DNA of 64,000 nucleotides from Clostridiales bacterium (GCA_017511005.1 JAFWLP010000052.1:19262-83261), one strand, 5' to 3'; shown: positions 43,809 to 52,525, numbered from the stretch's first letter. Translations and numbers: made by a program. Notes: generated by a model not told the origin, from the letters alone.

Positions 43809-44435
43809 TTACGAGAACTTCTTACCTGCAGCGAGCTTCAACGCCTTGCGGATGAGCTCTTCCAGACCTATGCCGTCTTCATAAGCCGAAGCAACGGCAT
43901 CTGCTGCTTCCTGATCCTTATATCCTAACACAACGAGAGCGCCTACTGCGTCCTGCATGACTCCCGAACCTGCTGTGCCTGAAGCACTGACGGGAACAGG
44001 CGCAGATGAGGAAACCGGGGCGCTTCCGAGCTGGGACTTAAGCTTATCCTTAAGTTCCACGATTATCTTCTCGGCACTCTTCTTGCCCAGGCCCTTTACG
44101 CTCGTCAGAAGAGATACGTTGCCGCTCATTACAGCCGCGGCGATCTGTTCTGCAGACAGCGAAGCACATATCGTATGGGCAACCTTGGGACCGATACCGC
44201 TTACGGTAATGAGCTTCAGGAACATCTCCTTCTGATCCCTGGAGATAAATCCGTAAAGCGAGATGTCGTCCTCCTTGACGCTCTGATACAGATAAACGGT
44301 AACCTCACTGCCTGCCCCTCCGATCTCCGCCGAGATCCCCAGAGGGCAGTTGATCAGATATCCTATGCCATTGTTCTCGACAACTATCTGCTGGTCGTTG
44401 CGTTCGGTTATTTGTCCCTTGATATATGCGTACAT
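43809..44435 (-). CDS. ruvA: Holliday junction DNA-binding protein RuvA
   Basis: 208 residues. N-terminal OB fold ([23 protein letters not shown]), two helix-hairpin-helix motifs ([32 protein letters not shown]) and the C-terminal RuvB-contacting domain ([20 protein letters not shown]) after a Ser/Ala-rich linker. AGGAGAT precedes the ATG. Confidence 0.96.
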   Translation of the reverse strand: MYAYIKGQITERNDQQIVVENNGIGYLINCPLGISAEIGGAGSEVTVYLYQSVKEDDISLYGFISRDQKEMFLKLITVSGIGPKVAHTICASLSAEQIAAAVMSGNVSLLTSVKGLGKKSAEKIIVELKDKLKSQLGSAPVSSSAPVPVSASGTAGSGVMQDAVGALVVLGYKDQEAADAVASAYEDGIGLEELIRKALKLAAGKKFS

Positions 44436-44477
44436 CTGTTATCTCCTGTTAACCTGATAAGTAATTCTATCAATAAA

Positions 44478-45044
44478 TCACACAAATCCCTCATTACGGC
44501 CGGAATATCCGTATCTTCCGTACTGGTAGCCTGATACGGCCTTGCCCGAATATGCCGTTCCCGTGTTGGCAAGAGTGATTGCCAGAGCAAGCGCATCGGC
44601 TGCGTCATCGGGCTTCGGGATTTCCTTAAGGCCCAATATCGATCTGGTCATGATCTGAACCTGCTTCTTCTCAGCCTTGCCGTAGCCGGTGATCGCAAGC
44701 TTGACCTGCCCCGGCGTAAATTCATACACTTCAACGCCTGCTCTTGCCGCCTCCACGAGCACGGCACCTCTCGCCTGAGCAGTACCTATAACCGTCGTGT
44801 GATTATGTCCCATGAAGAGTTCCTCAATCGACATAAGGTCAGGCTTATACTGCTCGAGCAGGAAACGTATCTTATCGTTGATCGCAAGAAGTCTTAACGG
44901 AAAATCCACGCCGGCTTTAGTCTCTATGACGCCGTAATCGATTACTTCGAACCGTGAACCGGTCTTATCGATGATGCCGTAACCCGTAATGGCATACCCC
45001 GGGTCTATACCGATTATTCTCATTTTCGCTGGTTCTCTGGTCAT
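44478..45044 (-). CDS. ruvC: Holliday junction resolvase RuvC
   Basis: 188 residues. An RNase H-fold endonuclease that cuts Holliday junctions. Catalytic Asp in IIGIDPGYAITGYG, Glu in SIEELFMGHNH, and the Asp pair in KPDDAADALALAI; K..Q at TPGQVKLAITGYGKAEKKQV matches. The start at 45044 (MTREPAKMRIIGIDPG) has AGGAT nine bases upstream; ATG at 45023 is possible, while 45089 would precede the promoter. Leads the ruvC-ruvA-ruvB-queH operon. Confidence 0.94.
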   Translation of the reverse strand: MTREPAKMRIIGIDPGYAITGYGIIDKTGSRFEVIDYGVIETKAGVDFPLRLLAINDKIRFLLEQYKPDLMSIEELFMGHNHTTVIGTAQARGAVLVEAARAGVEVYEFTPGQVKLAITGYGKAEKKQVQIMTRSILGLKEIPKPDDAADALALAITLANTGTAYSGKAVSGYQYGRYGYSGRNEGFV

Positions 45045-45077
45045 GGTAATTCTATCCTGATATAAACATTTGTTCGT

Positions 45078-45105
45078 ATTATACCGCAACAGCCGTTCAA
45101 ATCAA
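45078..45105 (-). promoter_or_regulatory. Promoter of the ruvC operon
   Basis: TTGATT and TATAAT separated by 16 bases on the minus strand; the -35 element overlaps the TGA stop of the pyrimidine phosphorylase. The predicted start near 45071 lies 27 bases before the chosen ruvC ATG. No LexA box is apparent by eye. Confidence 0.65.
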
Positions 45106-46427
45106 GTGACAACTCCCAATATCGAAGGCTTCTTAACGGGCTTTTCGGGACCAACCTCATATGCTTCAAGTATGAGATCCATGGCATCAAAAAGCCTTTC
45201 TTCGGGAATCACGCTATTCTCGCCTTGATACAGGGCGCAAAGTGAATCACCGCGCTCGACACGGTCACCGACCTTGGCAAAGAACCCTATGCCGGCACCG
45301 TAATCAATGGTGTCAGTCTTCTTAAGACGGCCTGCTCCCAAAAGCACCGAAGCCTGCCCTATCAGATCCGTCCTTATGCTCTGAACATAGCCTGCATCGG
45401 GAGAATTGACATGCATGCAGTCAAAAGGCCTGTCAACATAGACCGGAGCTCCGTAAGGATCCAGTTCCCCTCCCTGTGAACTGATCAGCAGCTTGTACTT
45501 CTCATAGCAGCTTCCGTCAGAAAGCCTTGCCTTTATCTCACTTCTAAGCACCTCGGGGCTCATTCCGGCATCTTTACCGGCGATCGTTATAAGATGGTAA
45601 GCAAGCTCGGTAACCACTTCCACAACATCATCTTCTCCCTTGCCCGTAACGGTATTAAGGACCTCCTGCATCTCAAGGATGTTTCCACAGAACCTTCCCA
45701 GAGGCTCATCCATATTCGTAATGACCGCAACAGTCTTGCGGCCTGCCAGTTTACCGATCCTGATCATGGCTTCGGCAAGTTCCTTTGCCATGTCGTAATC
45801 CTTCATGAAAGCGCCTGAACCGCAGGTAACGTCGAGGACTATGCCTTTGGCACCGCCGGCGATCTTCTTGCTCATGATGCTCGATGCTATGAGAGGAATG
45901 GAATCAACTGTTCCGGTTACATCCCTTAATGCGTACAATATCTTGTCAGCAGGCGCAAGATCGGGTGTCTGTCCCGAAATGACCATGCCTGACTTCTCTA
46001 CATACTGGCGGAAATCATTTGTATCGACTTCAACATTAAAACCCTTTATGGATTCGAATTTGTCGACCGTTCCCCCTGTAAACCCAAGACCTCTTCCGCT
46101 TAACTTGACCACCTCAACTCCGAAAGAAGCTATGAGCGGCAAAAGAACGGGGGTGATCTTGTCGCCGACGCCGCCGGTGCTGTGTTTATCAACCGCAACA
46201 CCTTCGATATAGGAAAGATCCATCTGTTTCCCCGAAGATGCCATCTCAAGCGTAAGCGTGGTCATCTCGCGGTCATCCATGCCGTTTAACACGATCGCCA
46301 TGAGAAGAGCCGATGTCTGATAATCCGGGATGACCCCGTCAGTCACGCCCTTTACGAAGAAACTTATCTGTTCATCCGTCAGGCTCTGCCTGTCCCTCTT
46401 GGCAATGATTATGTCGCGCATGTTCAT
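45102..46427 (-). CDS. pdp: Pyrimidine-nucleoside phosphorylase
   Basis: 441 residues. Phosphorolysis of uridine, thymidine or deoxyuridine to base and (deoxy)ribose 1-phosphate. Signatures of the NP-II family: the N-terminal helical domain, the phosphate/substrate segment VDKHSTGGVGDKITPVLLP, SGRGLGFTGGTVDKFESIKGF, MSKKIAGGAKGIVLDVTCGSGAF and the C-terminal domain. GGAGG lies nine bases before the ATG at 46427. Transcribed alone and divergently from the dehydrogenase gene. Confidence 0.95.
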   Translation of the reverse strand: MNMRDIIIAKRDRQSLTDEQISFFVKGVTDGVIPDYQTSALLMAIVLNGMDDREMTTLTLEMASSGKQMDLSYIEGVAVDKHSTGGVGDKITPVLLPLIASFGVEVVKLSGRGLGFTGGTVDKFESIKGFNVEVDTNDFRQYVEKSGMVISGQTPDLAPADKILYALRDVTGTVDSIPLIASSIMSKKIAGGAKGIVLDVTCGSGAFMKDYDMAKELAEAMIRIGKLAGRKTVAVITNMDEPLGRFCGNILEMQEVLNTVTGKGEDDVVEVVTELAYHLITIAGKDAGMSPEVLRSEIKARLSDGSCYEKYKLLISSQGGELDPYGAPVYVDRPFDCMHVNSPDAGYVQSIRTDLIGQASVLLGAGRLKKTDTIDYGAGIGFFAKVGDRVERGDSLCALYQGENSVIPEERLFDAMDLILEAYEVGPEKPVKKPSILGVVT

Positions 46428-46533
46428 GGAAGAACACCTCCCCGTTTTTCATATAACGATATTATCATTAATAGTACCTGTTTTTTCTTTTGTGCTAAAC
46501 TATTTCAAATCAAAAACCTTACGGAGGCTTTAA

Positions 46534-47673
46534 ATGGCCGATAATACTAATATATCTTCAATAAATACTCCGCTCGCGGTTGTCCTTATAGGCTGCGGCA
46601 GAGTCGCGGAGAAGCACTTAAAGGCTATATCCAAGCTTAAGGGACTGGAACTCAAGGCAGTGGTTGACGTTAATCCCGAATCCTCGAAAAGACTCTTAAG
46701 TTCAGTAAAAGGGTTTTCGAACGTAAAGACATACAGTGATTACAAGACAGCTATAGACGAGATCAGGCCGGCGGTCGTTTCCGTTACCGTTCCTTCGGGA
46801 CTTCACTATCAGATCGCCAGATACGCCATGGAACACGGCGCTAATCTCCTTCTTGAGAAACCGATGACGATGTCCGTTTCCGAAGCCCGTGAGATGTTCG
46901 AGCTTTCCAAAAAGACCGGTCTCAAGATCGCCATGGGACACATCTACCGCTATCTTCCCATCGTAGGTCTCGTAAGAGAAGACATTGCCGAGGGAAAATA
47001 CGGCAAAGTCACGCACGGTACCATCTATGTCCGCTGGGGACACGGTGAGGATTACTATTCCAGCGCAGCCTGGCGCGGAACCTGGAAAAGTGACGGCGGT
47101 GCTCTGATGAACCAGACGATCCACGCTATTGATCTTCTCGTATGGCTTATGGGCTCCGAACCGGAAGAGGCACAGGCAATGATCGCAAAGCGCTTAAGGA
47201 ATATCGAAGCCGAGGATCTCGGCATGGCAGTCTTAAGACTCGAGAACGGTGCCCTTGCGCAGATAGAAGGCACCACGGCTACGATCCCTTCAAAACACAC
47301 GGCCGAATTTTCCGTCTTCTGCGAGAACGGACAGCTCTCGATGGGCCTCGATTCCGGCAAACCGCATCTTAATATCCTTAGTGTCAAGCCAAACGGCAAG
47401 ACCAAAAAGATGAACGGATATTACATCCGCAAACAGTTTAAGGAAGGCGGACTGTTCTCATATAAATGCGCACTCAATCCGCATCTCGGAATATATAAGG
47501 ATCTTTATGATTCCATTCTTGAGAACAAAGATCCCATCGCCGATGCCTATTCAGGCTTCTCTTCGGTCGATACGCTTCTCGGCATATACAAATCCGCCAA
47601 AGAAGAACGTCCCGTTGCGCTGCCTCTGACAGACGATTTCGATTCAACCGACATGACGGGATTCTTCGGGTGA
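46534..47673 (+). CDS. Gfo/Idh/MocA-family oxidoreductase
   Basis: 379 residues. An NAD(P)-dependent sugar-type dehydrogenase: N-terminal Rossmann fold (VLIGCGRVAEKHLKAI), LLEKPMTMSVSEA (EKP motif with catalytic Lys), GHIYRYLPIVGLVRE and GGALMNQTIHAIDLLVWLMG in the substrate domain. It resembles WbpB-like UDP-sugar dehydrogenases and inositol dehydrogenases, but I cannot choose the substrate. ACGGAGG before ATG. A single gene followed by tRNA-Lys. Confidence 0.85.
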   Translation: MADNTNISSINTPLAVVLIGCGRVAEKHLKAISKLKGLELKAVVDVNPESSKRLLSSVKGFSNVKTYSDYKTAIDEIRPAVVSVTVPSGLHYQIARYAMEHGANLLLEKPMTMSVSEAREMFELSKKTGLKIAMGHIYRYLPIVGLVREDIAEGKYGKVTHGTIYVRWGHGEDYYSSAAWRGTWKSDGGALMNQTIHAIDLLVWLMGSEPEEAQAMIAKRLRNIEAEDLGMAVLRLENGALAQIEGTTATIPSKHTAEFSVFCENGQLSMGLDSGKPHLNILSVKPNGKTKKMNGYYIRKQFKEGGLFSYKCALNPHLGIYKDLYDSILENKDPIADAYSGFSSVDTLLGIYKSAKEERPVALPLTDDFDSTDMTGFFG

Positions 47674-47727
47674 TCTCCGTCAGGAACCGGTGATGAGCGA
47701 AAATTGAAAAAACACGTAAAATAACTG

Positions 47728-47756
47728 TTGACTTGTAAAAACCTAATAGCTATAAT
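47728..47756 (+). promoter_or_regulatory. Strong promoter of tRNA-Lys
   Basis: TTGACT and TATAAT separated by 17 bases, start about ten bases before the mature tRNA 5' end. Confidence 0.8.
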
Positions 47757-47773
47757 AACTGACGTTGCTTGAC

Positions 47774-47849
47774 GCACCTCTAGCTCAGATGGTAGAGCAA
47801 CTGACTCTTAATCAGTGGGCCCAGGGTTCGAGTCCCTGGAGGTGCACCA
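47774..47849 (+). tRNA. tRNA-Lys (anticodon CTT)
   Basis: 76 bases including encoded CCA. The acceptor stem GCACCTC/GAGGTGC pairs fully. The anticodon loop CTCTTAA on an ACTGA/TCAGT stem gives CTT, reading AAG. The T arm CAGGGTTCGAGTCCCTG is perfect. Confidence 0.97.
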
Positions 47850-47850
47850 A

Positions 47851-47887
47851 TAAAAACCTTGCAGACAATGAACTGCAAGGTTTTTTA
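47851..47887. terminator. Bidirectional terminator between tRNA-Lys and the coiled-coil gene
   Basis: ACCTTGCAG and CTGCAAGGT form a nine-pair stem flanked by A-run on the left and T-run on the right, so it works on both strands for the convergent tRNA and the minus-strand operon ending at 47918. Confidence 0.85.
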
Positions 47888-47917
47888 TTTCCAGGTAATA
47901 TTTTTGCGGTCTGACAG

Positions 47918-48757
47918 TTACTGGTCGTCTTCGAGGAACTCCTTGAAGTCGTCAAATGCCTTGGCATCGGATACCACTTTCGCAGTCTTCTTAACCTCAG
48001 GCTGCACGGGCTTCGGCGCGGGTGCTTCAGTCTTCTCTTCCTCAGGAGCTTTCTGCTCTGCGGCAGGTTCAGACTTCTCAGAAGGCTTGTCCTCATTCTG
48101 CTTGGCAGGCTCTGCAACTGCGGGTTTCTCCTCAGCAGATACGGATGCAGCGGCTTCATTTTCACCTGCTTCTTTGCCGGCAGCTTCTTTCTCAGCAGCC
48201 TCATTCTCAGCCTTTTCTTTCTCGGCGCGTTCCTTTTCCTCTTTTGCTGCGAGAGCTTTATCGAGTCTTTCCTTCTCAGCCTTAAGCTTGGCAGCTCTTT
48301 CCCTTGATTCCTCAAGGAGTCTCTGCTGAAGCTGACGGCGCTCCTCACGTGCCTTGTTCTTTGCGTCCTCTTCAGCCTGATGCTGTTCCTCAGCCTTCAA
48401 ACTTTCCTCGAGTTCCTTACGCTTCTCGGCATTTACATGTGCTATATGGGATTCCTTAAGATCTCTGATGGACTCGGGAGCCTTGACGTTGTGCATGATC
48501 TTATCCATCTTCTCGCGGCTCTCAGCCTTGGATCTTGCCTCATCAGCAGCAACTTTATCACCGAGCTGCTGGAGCTGTGAAAGATCAGCTGACGATGCGC
48601 CCTGAGGCTGAGCCTGGACCACAGGCTGGAAGGTGACGGTCTTGATATCGACTTCACCTATCTCGGAAACGCTGAAATCAGATGCGGCTTCCTGTATCTT
48701 CTTCATGTCCGGTATCTCAACACCGGGCAGGACCTCATATTTCTTTTCTTCTCTCAT
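47918..48757 (-). CDS. Glu/Lys/Ala-rich coiled-coil protein of the TerY-P-like module
   Basis: 279 residues, no membrane segment or signal. Residues 1-60 are a short globular-looking region (YEVLPGVEIPDMKKIQEAASDF). Residues about 75-190 are a long charged coiled coil (for example AKLKAEKERLDKALAAKEEK), then a Pro/Ala/Glu-rich disordered part and a conserved-looking acidic end FDDFKEFLEDD. It starts six bases after the PP2C gene with AAGGAT and is in the same operon. It is low in sequence information, so no family is claimed; a scaffold or phosphorylated target of the module would fit. Confidence 0.75.
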   Translation of the reverse strand: MREEKKYEVLPGVEIPDMKKIQEAASDFSVSEIGEVDIKTVTFQPVVQAQPQGASSADLSQLQQLGDKVAADEARSKAESREKMDKIMHNVKAPESIRDLKESHIAHVNAEKRKELEESLKAEEQHQAEEDAKNKAREERRQLQQRLLEESRERAAKLKAEKERLDKALAAKEEKERAEKEKAENEAAEKEAAGKEAGENEAAASVSAEEKPAVAEPAKQNEDKPSEKSEPAAEQKAPEEEKTEAPAPKPVQPEVKKTAKVVSDAKAFDDFKEFLEDDQ

Positions 48758-48763
48758 ATAACA

Positions 48764-49840
48764 TCATCCTTTTAGAGTTAAGACTAACTCAATTGTTCCT
48801 ATAATACAAAGAATAATACCGATGGTTATCAGTACGACAGACACCTTGCTGATTTTCGAAGGTTCCTTCGCGGCCGGCTCGGGTGTAACTGTCTCCGCAG
48901 CGGCTGCAGGTATCTTCTCGGGTTCGGGTTTTGCCTGTTCTGCCGGTTCCTCACCTGCACATTTCGTGATGATCTCATGTGCTTTAATGAGTTCAGGCTT
49001 GATCGCCAATGACAGATCCTTAAAGGTCTCAGATGATGACGCAAACTTTGCAGCCTCGCTCTCAAGCGTATCCGGATCGGGTGCTTTGGTCCCCTCGAAA
49101 AGCATTACCCCGAAACTTGCGTCATCACTAACATTGCTTGAACCTACGATGAACTTCTGCACCGTCTCAAGCACTGACTTCTCGCCCTCTTCCCTTCCGG
49201 CCGCAAAAGTCTCGGCCATCTTGGCTACGACAGGCTTGACGAGTCCGGCGTCCTCATTGTAGACACTGTCCTGAACACCGTCCGTCATGAGTGCAACCGC
49301 ATGAACGTCGTCAACGGTCGTCTTGAGAAGCCTCATATAGTTATCAGCATGTGCTGCGGTGACAAAATACGTCTTGCCGTCTTTGTCATTCTGTGGCATC
49401 GAGATGGGACTCACACCTGAAGGAGAGATCCTTACGATTAGTCCGTCGCCTATATGCCCCAGCATCATCCTTCTGTCCTTGACCGCAACGAAAAGCAATG
49501 TGCACGACAGTCTGTCGATAACATCGATCGTGCGTTCCTCCATGATCCCCGCAAAAGCCACTCGGAGCTTTGCCATAAGATATCCTCTTACCGCAGCTTC
49601 CCTGTTCTCGCTGTACAGAGCATCGAAATGCTCACACAGGGTATCGGTTATCACGTGGACAGCACAGTCAGAGCCGAACCTGGCATCTGTATACTGCTTG
49701 CCTCCGGCACCGTCAGCTATACAAACGACAGAAACGCCATTTTTGGTAACAGCATAAGACGCGTCCTCACACGGAGTACCGCGGTTCACATGCTTATTTC
49801 CGATTGTTGTTATGGCTCCGACCGTAATTCCCTTATACAT
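48764..49840 (-). CDS. PP2C-type phosphatase with C-terminal membrane anchor (YegK-like)
   Basis: 358 residues. Residues 1-230 are a PP2C domain (NRGTPCEDASYA, VCIADGAGGKQY near 46, HIGDGLIVRI, ALMTDGVQDSV, SDDASFGVML at the end). A Glu/Pro/Ala-rich linker leads to one C-terminal membrane helix (SVVLITIGIILCIIGTIELVL), so the catalytic domain faces the cytosol. Its ATG overlaps the vWA stop by one base (TAATG). Different from PrkC's partner phosphatase at 7.2 kb, which has no anchor. The neighbourhood matches the TerY-P phosphatase. Confidence 0.9.
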   Translation of the reverse strand: MYKGITVGAITTIGNKHVNRGTPCEDASYAVTKNGVSVVCIADGAGGKQYTDARFGSDCAVHVITDTLCEHFDALYSENREAAVRGYLMAKLRVAFAGIMEERTIDVIDRLSCTLLFVAVKDRRMMLGHIGDGLIVRISPSGVSPISMPQNDKDGKTYFVTAAHADNYMRLLKTTVDDVHAVALMTDGVQDSVYNEDAGLVKPVVAKMAETFAAGREEGEKSVLETVQKFIVGSSNVSDDASFGVMLFEGTKAPDPDTLESEAAKFASSSETFKDLSLAIKPELIKAHEIITKCAGEEPAEQAKPEPEKIPAAAAETVTPEPAAKEPSKISKVSVVLITIGIILCIIGTIELVLTLKG

Positions 49841-50571
49841 TATTCATCCTCGTTAATGAACTTCATGAAATCATCCAATTCAACAGCTTTTCCCTGAGGT
49901 GTTGTATCGATGTTGTAAAGAGCGTCATCACTCATACCGGACGATACGATCGAAGATGAGGATGATCCGAGGAATTCAAAGAGCTTACCGAAATCAGCGG
50001 AGTTAACGGAGATAGGTTCATCACGCTTGACCGACAGCCTCTTAAGGATGTCAAAATCAACACCGTTGCCTACGCCGATATTAAATACGACAAGCTTGTC
50101 ATTACGTTCAAGTTCATTACATGCCTCAATGGCACGCTCCATGTTCTGCATCGCATTGGGTCCCTGGGGAGCACCGTCCGTGATAACGACGAGCCAGGGT
50201 TGGAAATACTTGATGCCTCTTTCCTTGTAGCCTTCTTTTCGCGCATTAAGAAGCTCTAACGCTGTCAGGACGCCCTCACCGATCGGTGTAAGTGTCGTCG
50301 ACGCAGTTATCTCCGGCAGTCCCTTGTCTTTCGATATCTTTCCGAAAGGCATAACGATCTCGACCTTTGAACCGAATGTTACGATAGCGATATCGGTAGA
50401 ATTTCTCGTATCATCGTTATTCTTGATCGAAGATACGAAGTTGTTCAGACCCATATTGAGCTGCCTTATCGGGTTTCCCATCATGGAACCTGAAGTGTCC
50501 AACGCGAAACAGATCGGGAGTCTTCTTTTTGTACTGGTACCGAAATCAGAACTTGAAATATTATCCGCCAT
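49840..50571 (-). CDS. von Willebrand A domain protein, TerY/YegL-like
   Basis: 243 residues. A complete MIDAS: ICFALDTSGSM near residue 25 (DxSxS), Thr in TPIGEG and VVITDGAPQGP near 120. The segment NPIRQLNMGLNNFVSSI is typical of TerY/YegL. ATG at 50571 is five bases after GGAGG; the frame is open further but the repeat region follows. No membrane segment. It probably binds the kinase and phosphatase in a metal-dependent way, as proposed for TerY-P triads. Confidence 0.92.
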   Translation of the reverse strand: MADNISSSDFGTSTKRRLPICFALDTSGSMMGNPIRQLNMGLNNFVSSIKNNDDTRNSTDIAIVTFGSKVEIVMPFGKISKDKGLPEITASTTLTPIGEGVLTALELLNARKEGYKERGIKYFQPWLVVITDGAPQGPNAMQNMERAIEACNELERNDKLVVFNIGVGNGVDFDILKRLSVKRDEPISVNSADFGKLFEFLGSSSSSIVSSGMSDDALYNIDTTPQGKAVELDDFMKFINEDE

Positions 50572-50620
50572 AATGTCCTCCGATTTATCGTGAGTTTTCA
50601 ATCTCATAGAATTATATCAA

Positions 50621-50737
50621 ACATTCGAGCAACTTGCTTGCAAGGGATGCGAGAAGTTTGATATATCCGAGCGAAGCGAGGAATATAACAACATTCGAGC
50701 AACTTGCTTGCAAGGGATGCGAGAAGTTTGATATATC
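50621..50737. repeat. Two copies of a 47-bp palindromic direct repeat
   Basis: An identical 47-base unit lies at 50621-50667 and 50691-50737 (70-base period), with inner palindromes around CTTGCAAG. The 23 bases between them carry CGAGCGAAGCGAG flanked by ATATCC/GGAATAT, forming a hairpin. On the minus strand each copy leads within about five bases into a TATAAT-like box (50611-50616 and 50682-50687), so the promoter of the vWA gene may lie at the edge of the repeat. It resembles dispersed palindromic repeats. Confidence 0.85.
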
Positions 50738-50746
50738 AAAGATACA

Positions 50747-50783
50747 CAAAAAACAGCGGTCCTTTTCGAACCGCTGTTTTAGT
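50747..50783 (-). terminator. Terminator after the kinase-like gene
   Basis: AAAACAGCGGT pairs with ACCGCTGTTTT on the minus strand, then more T. It is nearly symmetrical, so it may stop both strands. It separates the kinase from the vWA-PP2C operon. Confidence 0.85.
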
Positions 50784-50791
50784 AATTCTTC

Positions 50792-52525
50792 TTAGAACAA
50801 CCCGAAAAACTTTTTCTTCGGCGGAGGCGGCGGTGTGGTATTCACTGCCGATATTGCAGGCGCAGAAGAAGGACCTCTGGTGCTGGCCGGAATATCTCCG
50901 TCACTCTTCTCAGGCCTGTAACTGTTGCTTCCGCCGACGCTTGAAGAAACGAATCTTCCGGTGGGAGCATTGGCAAAAGTCTTCTTCTCGCCATTCCTGA
51001 CTTCGGTTCTTCTCTCATCCACTGCCTTCTTGGCTTCAAGCTTGGCAGCCAGCTGAGCTCTTACGTCTTCAACGTCAACAGTTGCCTGCTTAATGTTCTC
51101 GCAGGGGAAAAGCTTATAGGCTTCGGGATCATCGTAAACGAAGTTCTCAAGATCCCTCATGTACTCCTGGACTGCCGCGCGCCAGCATACTGCCTCATAA
51201 CTCTTTCCTTCATGGAAAGTATTGTAGAGCATTACACGGAGATTCTCCGGGAGATATTCCCAGATATGGTCGTATCCGCCCAAAGGAATGTGCTCGGTAT
51301 TGGAGTTATCAAGAGTATAAGGGAAATTGCGGTTCAATATCTCTTCTCTTAATGTCTCCGCGCCGTTCCTGGTGGCATACGGGTGAAGTCCGCAGAAAAG
51401 GATCGTGAATACGAGCATCGCGATCGAATAATCCTCATCTTCAAGGCTGCGTACAAAACCGGAGAAATCCATGCCCCAAAGTCTGGGATCGGTAAAGTCC
51501 TCCGTTCCGACAGGACAAGGAAGATTGCCGATCTGAACGCTGTCCATATCGATAAGATACTGTTCCGTGGACGAAGCGATAAGAGCATTCTTGAGCTGAA
51601 TGTCACCGGCAATAATATCATGCATCTGGAGATACAGATACTTGCCAATAAGAGACAGAAGCGTCTCGCATACATCAAGTCTTGTCCAGTCAGGATACTG
51701 CTCTATCATCGCGTCGGGGCCGTCGAAAACATTGCTTAATGTCGTTCCCTTTCCGATGAACATCGTATAGCCTACGGGAACACCTCTGAAATAAAGAAGG
51801 TGCTGAGGAGTGCAGAACCCGCGGGAAGTGATCCCGAGTTCCGTAAGCTTCTTGAGTTTGGCCCATCTGAGAGGTGTAATGACACCCTTATGATAGATTT
51901 TGGCAACGTACTTCGGATTGTCTGTAAGGAATACCATTCCCTCGGCACCGCCGCTCAGTCTCTTTGTAAGGGTAAACCTGTCACCTTCAGTGGAGATGAC
52001 GATATCGTCAATGCTTGCTCTTCCGTCACAGTCAATGTAAGTATTGTTCTGTGCAAGACTGCTGATAGAAGGAAGCGGATAATCCCTGATCATCTCGGCA
52101 ATGGAATGGAATATCTTAAGACCGGTCGGTGTTATCAGAGCAACATCGCCGTTGAACTCGGGAGCCCTCTCATAGAGTCTCTTCGTAAAGATACCCTTCC
52201 TGGTCGTAAGGATACAGCATAAAGGAAGATCCTTTACCTGTTCCACAAAATATTCGGTATTGCAGGTATGGACAACATGAAGCGTATTGGTAGCCATGAG
52301 ACTCTGCATGAGAGCCCGCATGGAACCCTGTACATAAGCATCCTTGGGATCCTGCTGCTGTACTACGCAGCGGTGAAGGATCTTAAAAGTATCATCTATA
52401 TAACAGTCTATTCCCTTGTCTTCGATGAGGTTTGTAAGTTCGTCAAACCATACGCCGTTTGAATACTCCAAAACAACGGAGTAATCCAAAACGATAGACA
52501 AATAATTGCTAAGTCCTTCAAACAT
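50792..52525 (-). CDS. TerY-P-type protein-kinase-like protein with N-terminal PIN-like region
   Basis: 577 residues. Residues 1-165 look like a PIN/NYN-type fold: IVLDYSVVLE, acidic YIDDTFK, and LCCILTTRKGIFTKRLYE. The kinase domain spans about 185-450, with glycine loop LSGGAEGMVFL near 192, Lys in VAKIYHKG, the catalytic segment IIAGDIQLKNALI near 307 (HGD becomes AGD) and LIDMDSVQIG in place of DFG. AGDxxxxN..LIDxDS is the signature of kinases paired with TerY and PP2C. The C-terminus is disordered and ends PPPPPKKKFFGLF. It lacks the helix-hairpin-helix seen in YegI. Own unit, terminated at 50747-50783. Confidence 0.85.
   Translation of the reverse strand: MFEGLSNYLSIVLDYSVVLEYSNGVWFDELTNLIEDKGIDCYIDDTFKILHRCVVQQQDPKDAYVQGSMRALMQSLMATNTLHVVHTCNTEYFVEQVKDLPLCCILTTRKGIFTKRLYERAPEFNGDVALITPTGLKIFHSIAEMIRDYPLPSISSLAQNNTYIDCDGRASIDDIVISTEGDRFTLTKRLSGGAEGMVFLTDNPKYVAKIYHKGVITPLRWAKLKKLTELGITSRGFCTPQHLLYFRGVPVGYTMFIGKGTTLSNVFDGPDAMIEQYPDWTRLDVCETLLSLIGKYLYLQMHDIIAGDIQLKNALIASSTEQYLIDMDSVQIGNLPCPVGTEDFTDPRLWGMDFSGFVRSLEDEDYSIAMLVFTILFCGLHPYATRNGAETLREEILNRNFPYTLDNSNTEHIPLGGYDHIWEYLPENLRVMLYNTFHEGKSYEAVCWRAAVQEYMRDLENFVYDDPEAYKLFPCENIKQATVDVEDVRAQLAAKLEAKKAVDERRTEVRNGEKKTFANAPTGRFVSSSVGGSNSYRPEKSDGDIPASTRGPSSAPAISAVNTTPPPPPKKKFFGLF

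Noticed and set aside
45044-45089. Longer ruvC start at 45089
   Set aside because: It would start upstream of the -10 box of the ruvC promoter; 45044 has a proper Shine-Dalgarno site.
50621-50737. CRISPR-like array
   Set aside because: Only two copies, repeat longer than the spacer (47 versus 23 bases), the spacer is itself palindromic, and there are no cas genes.
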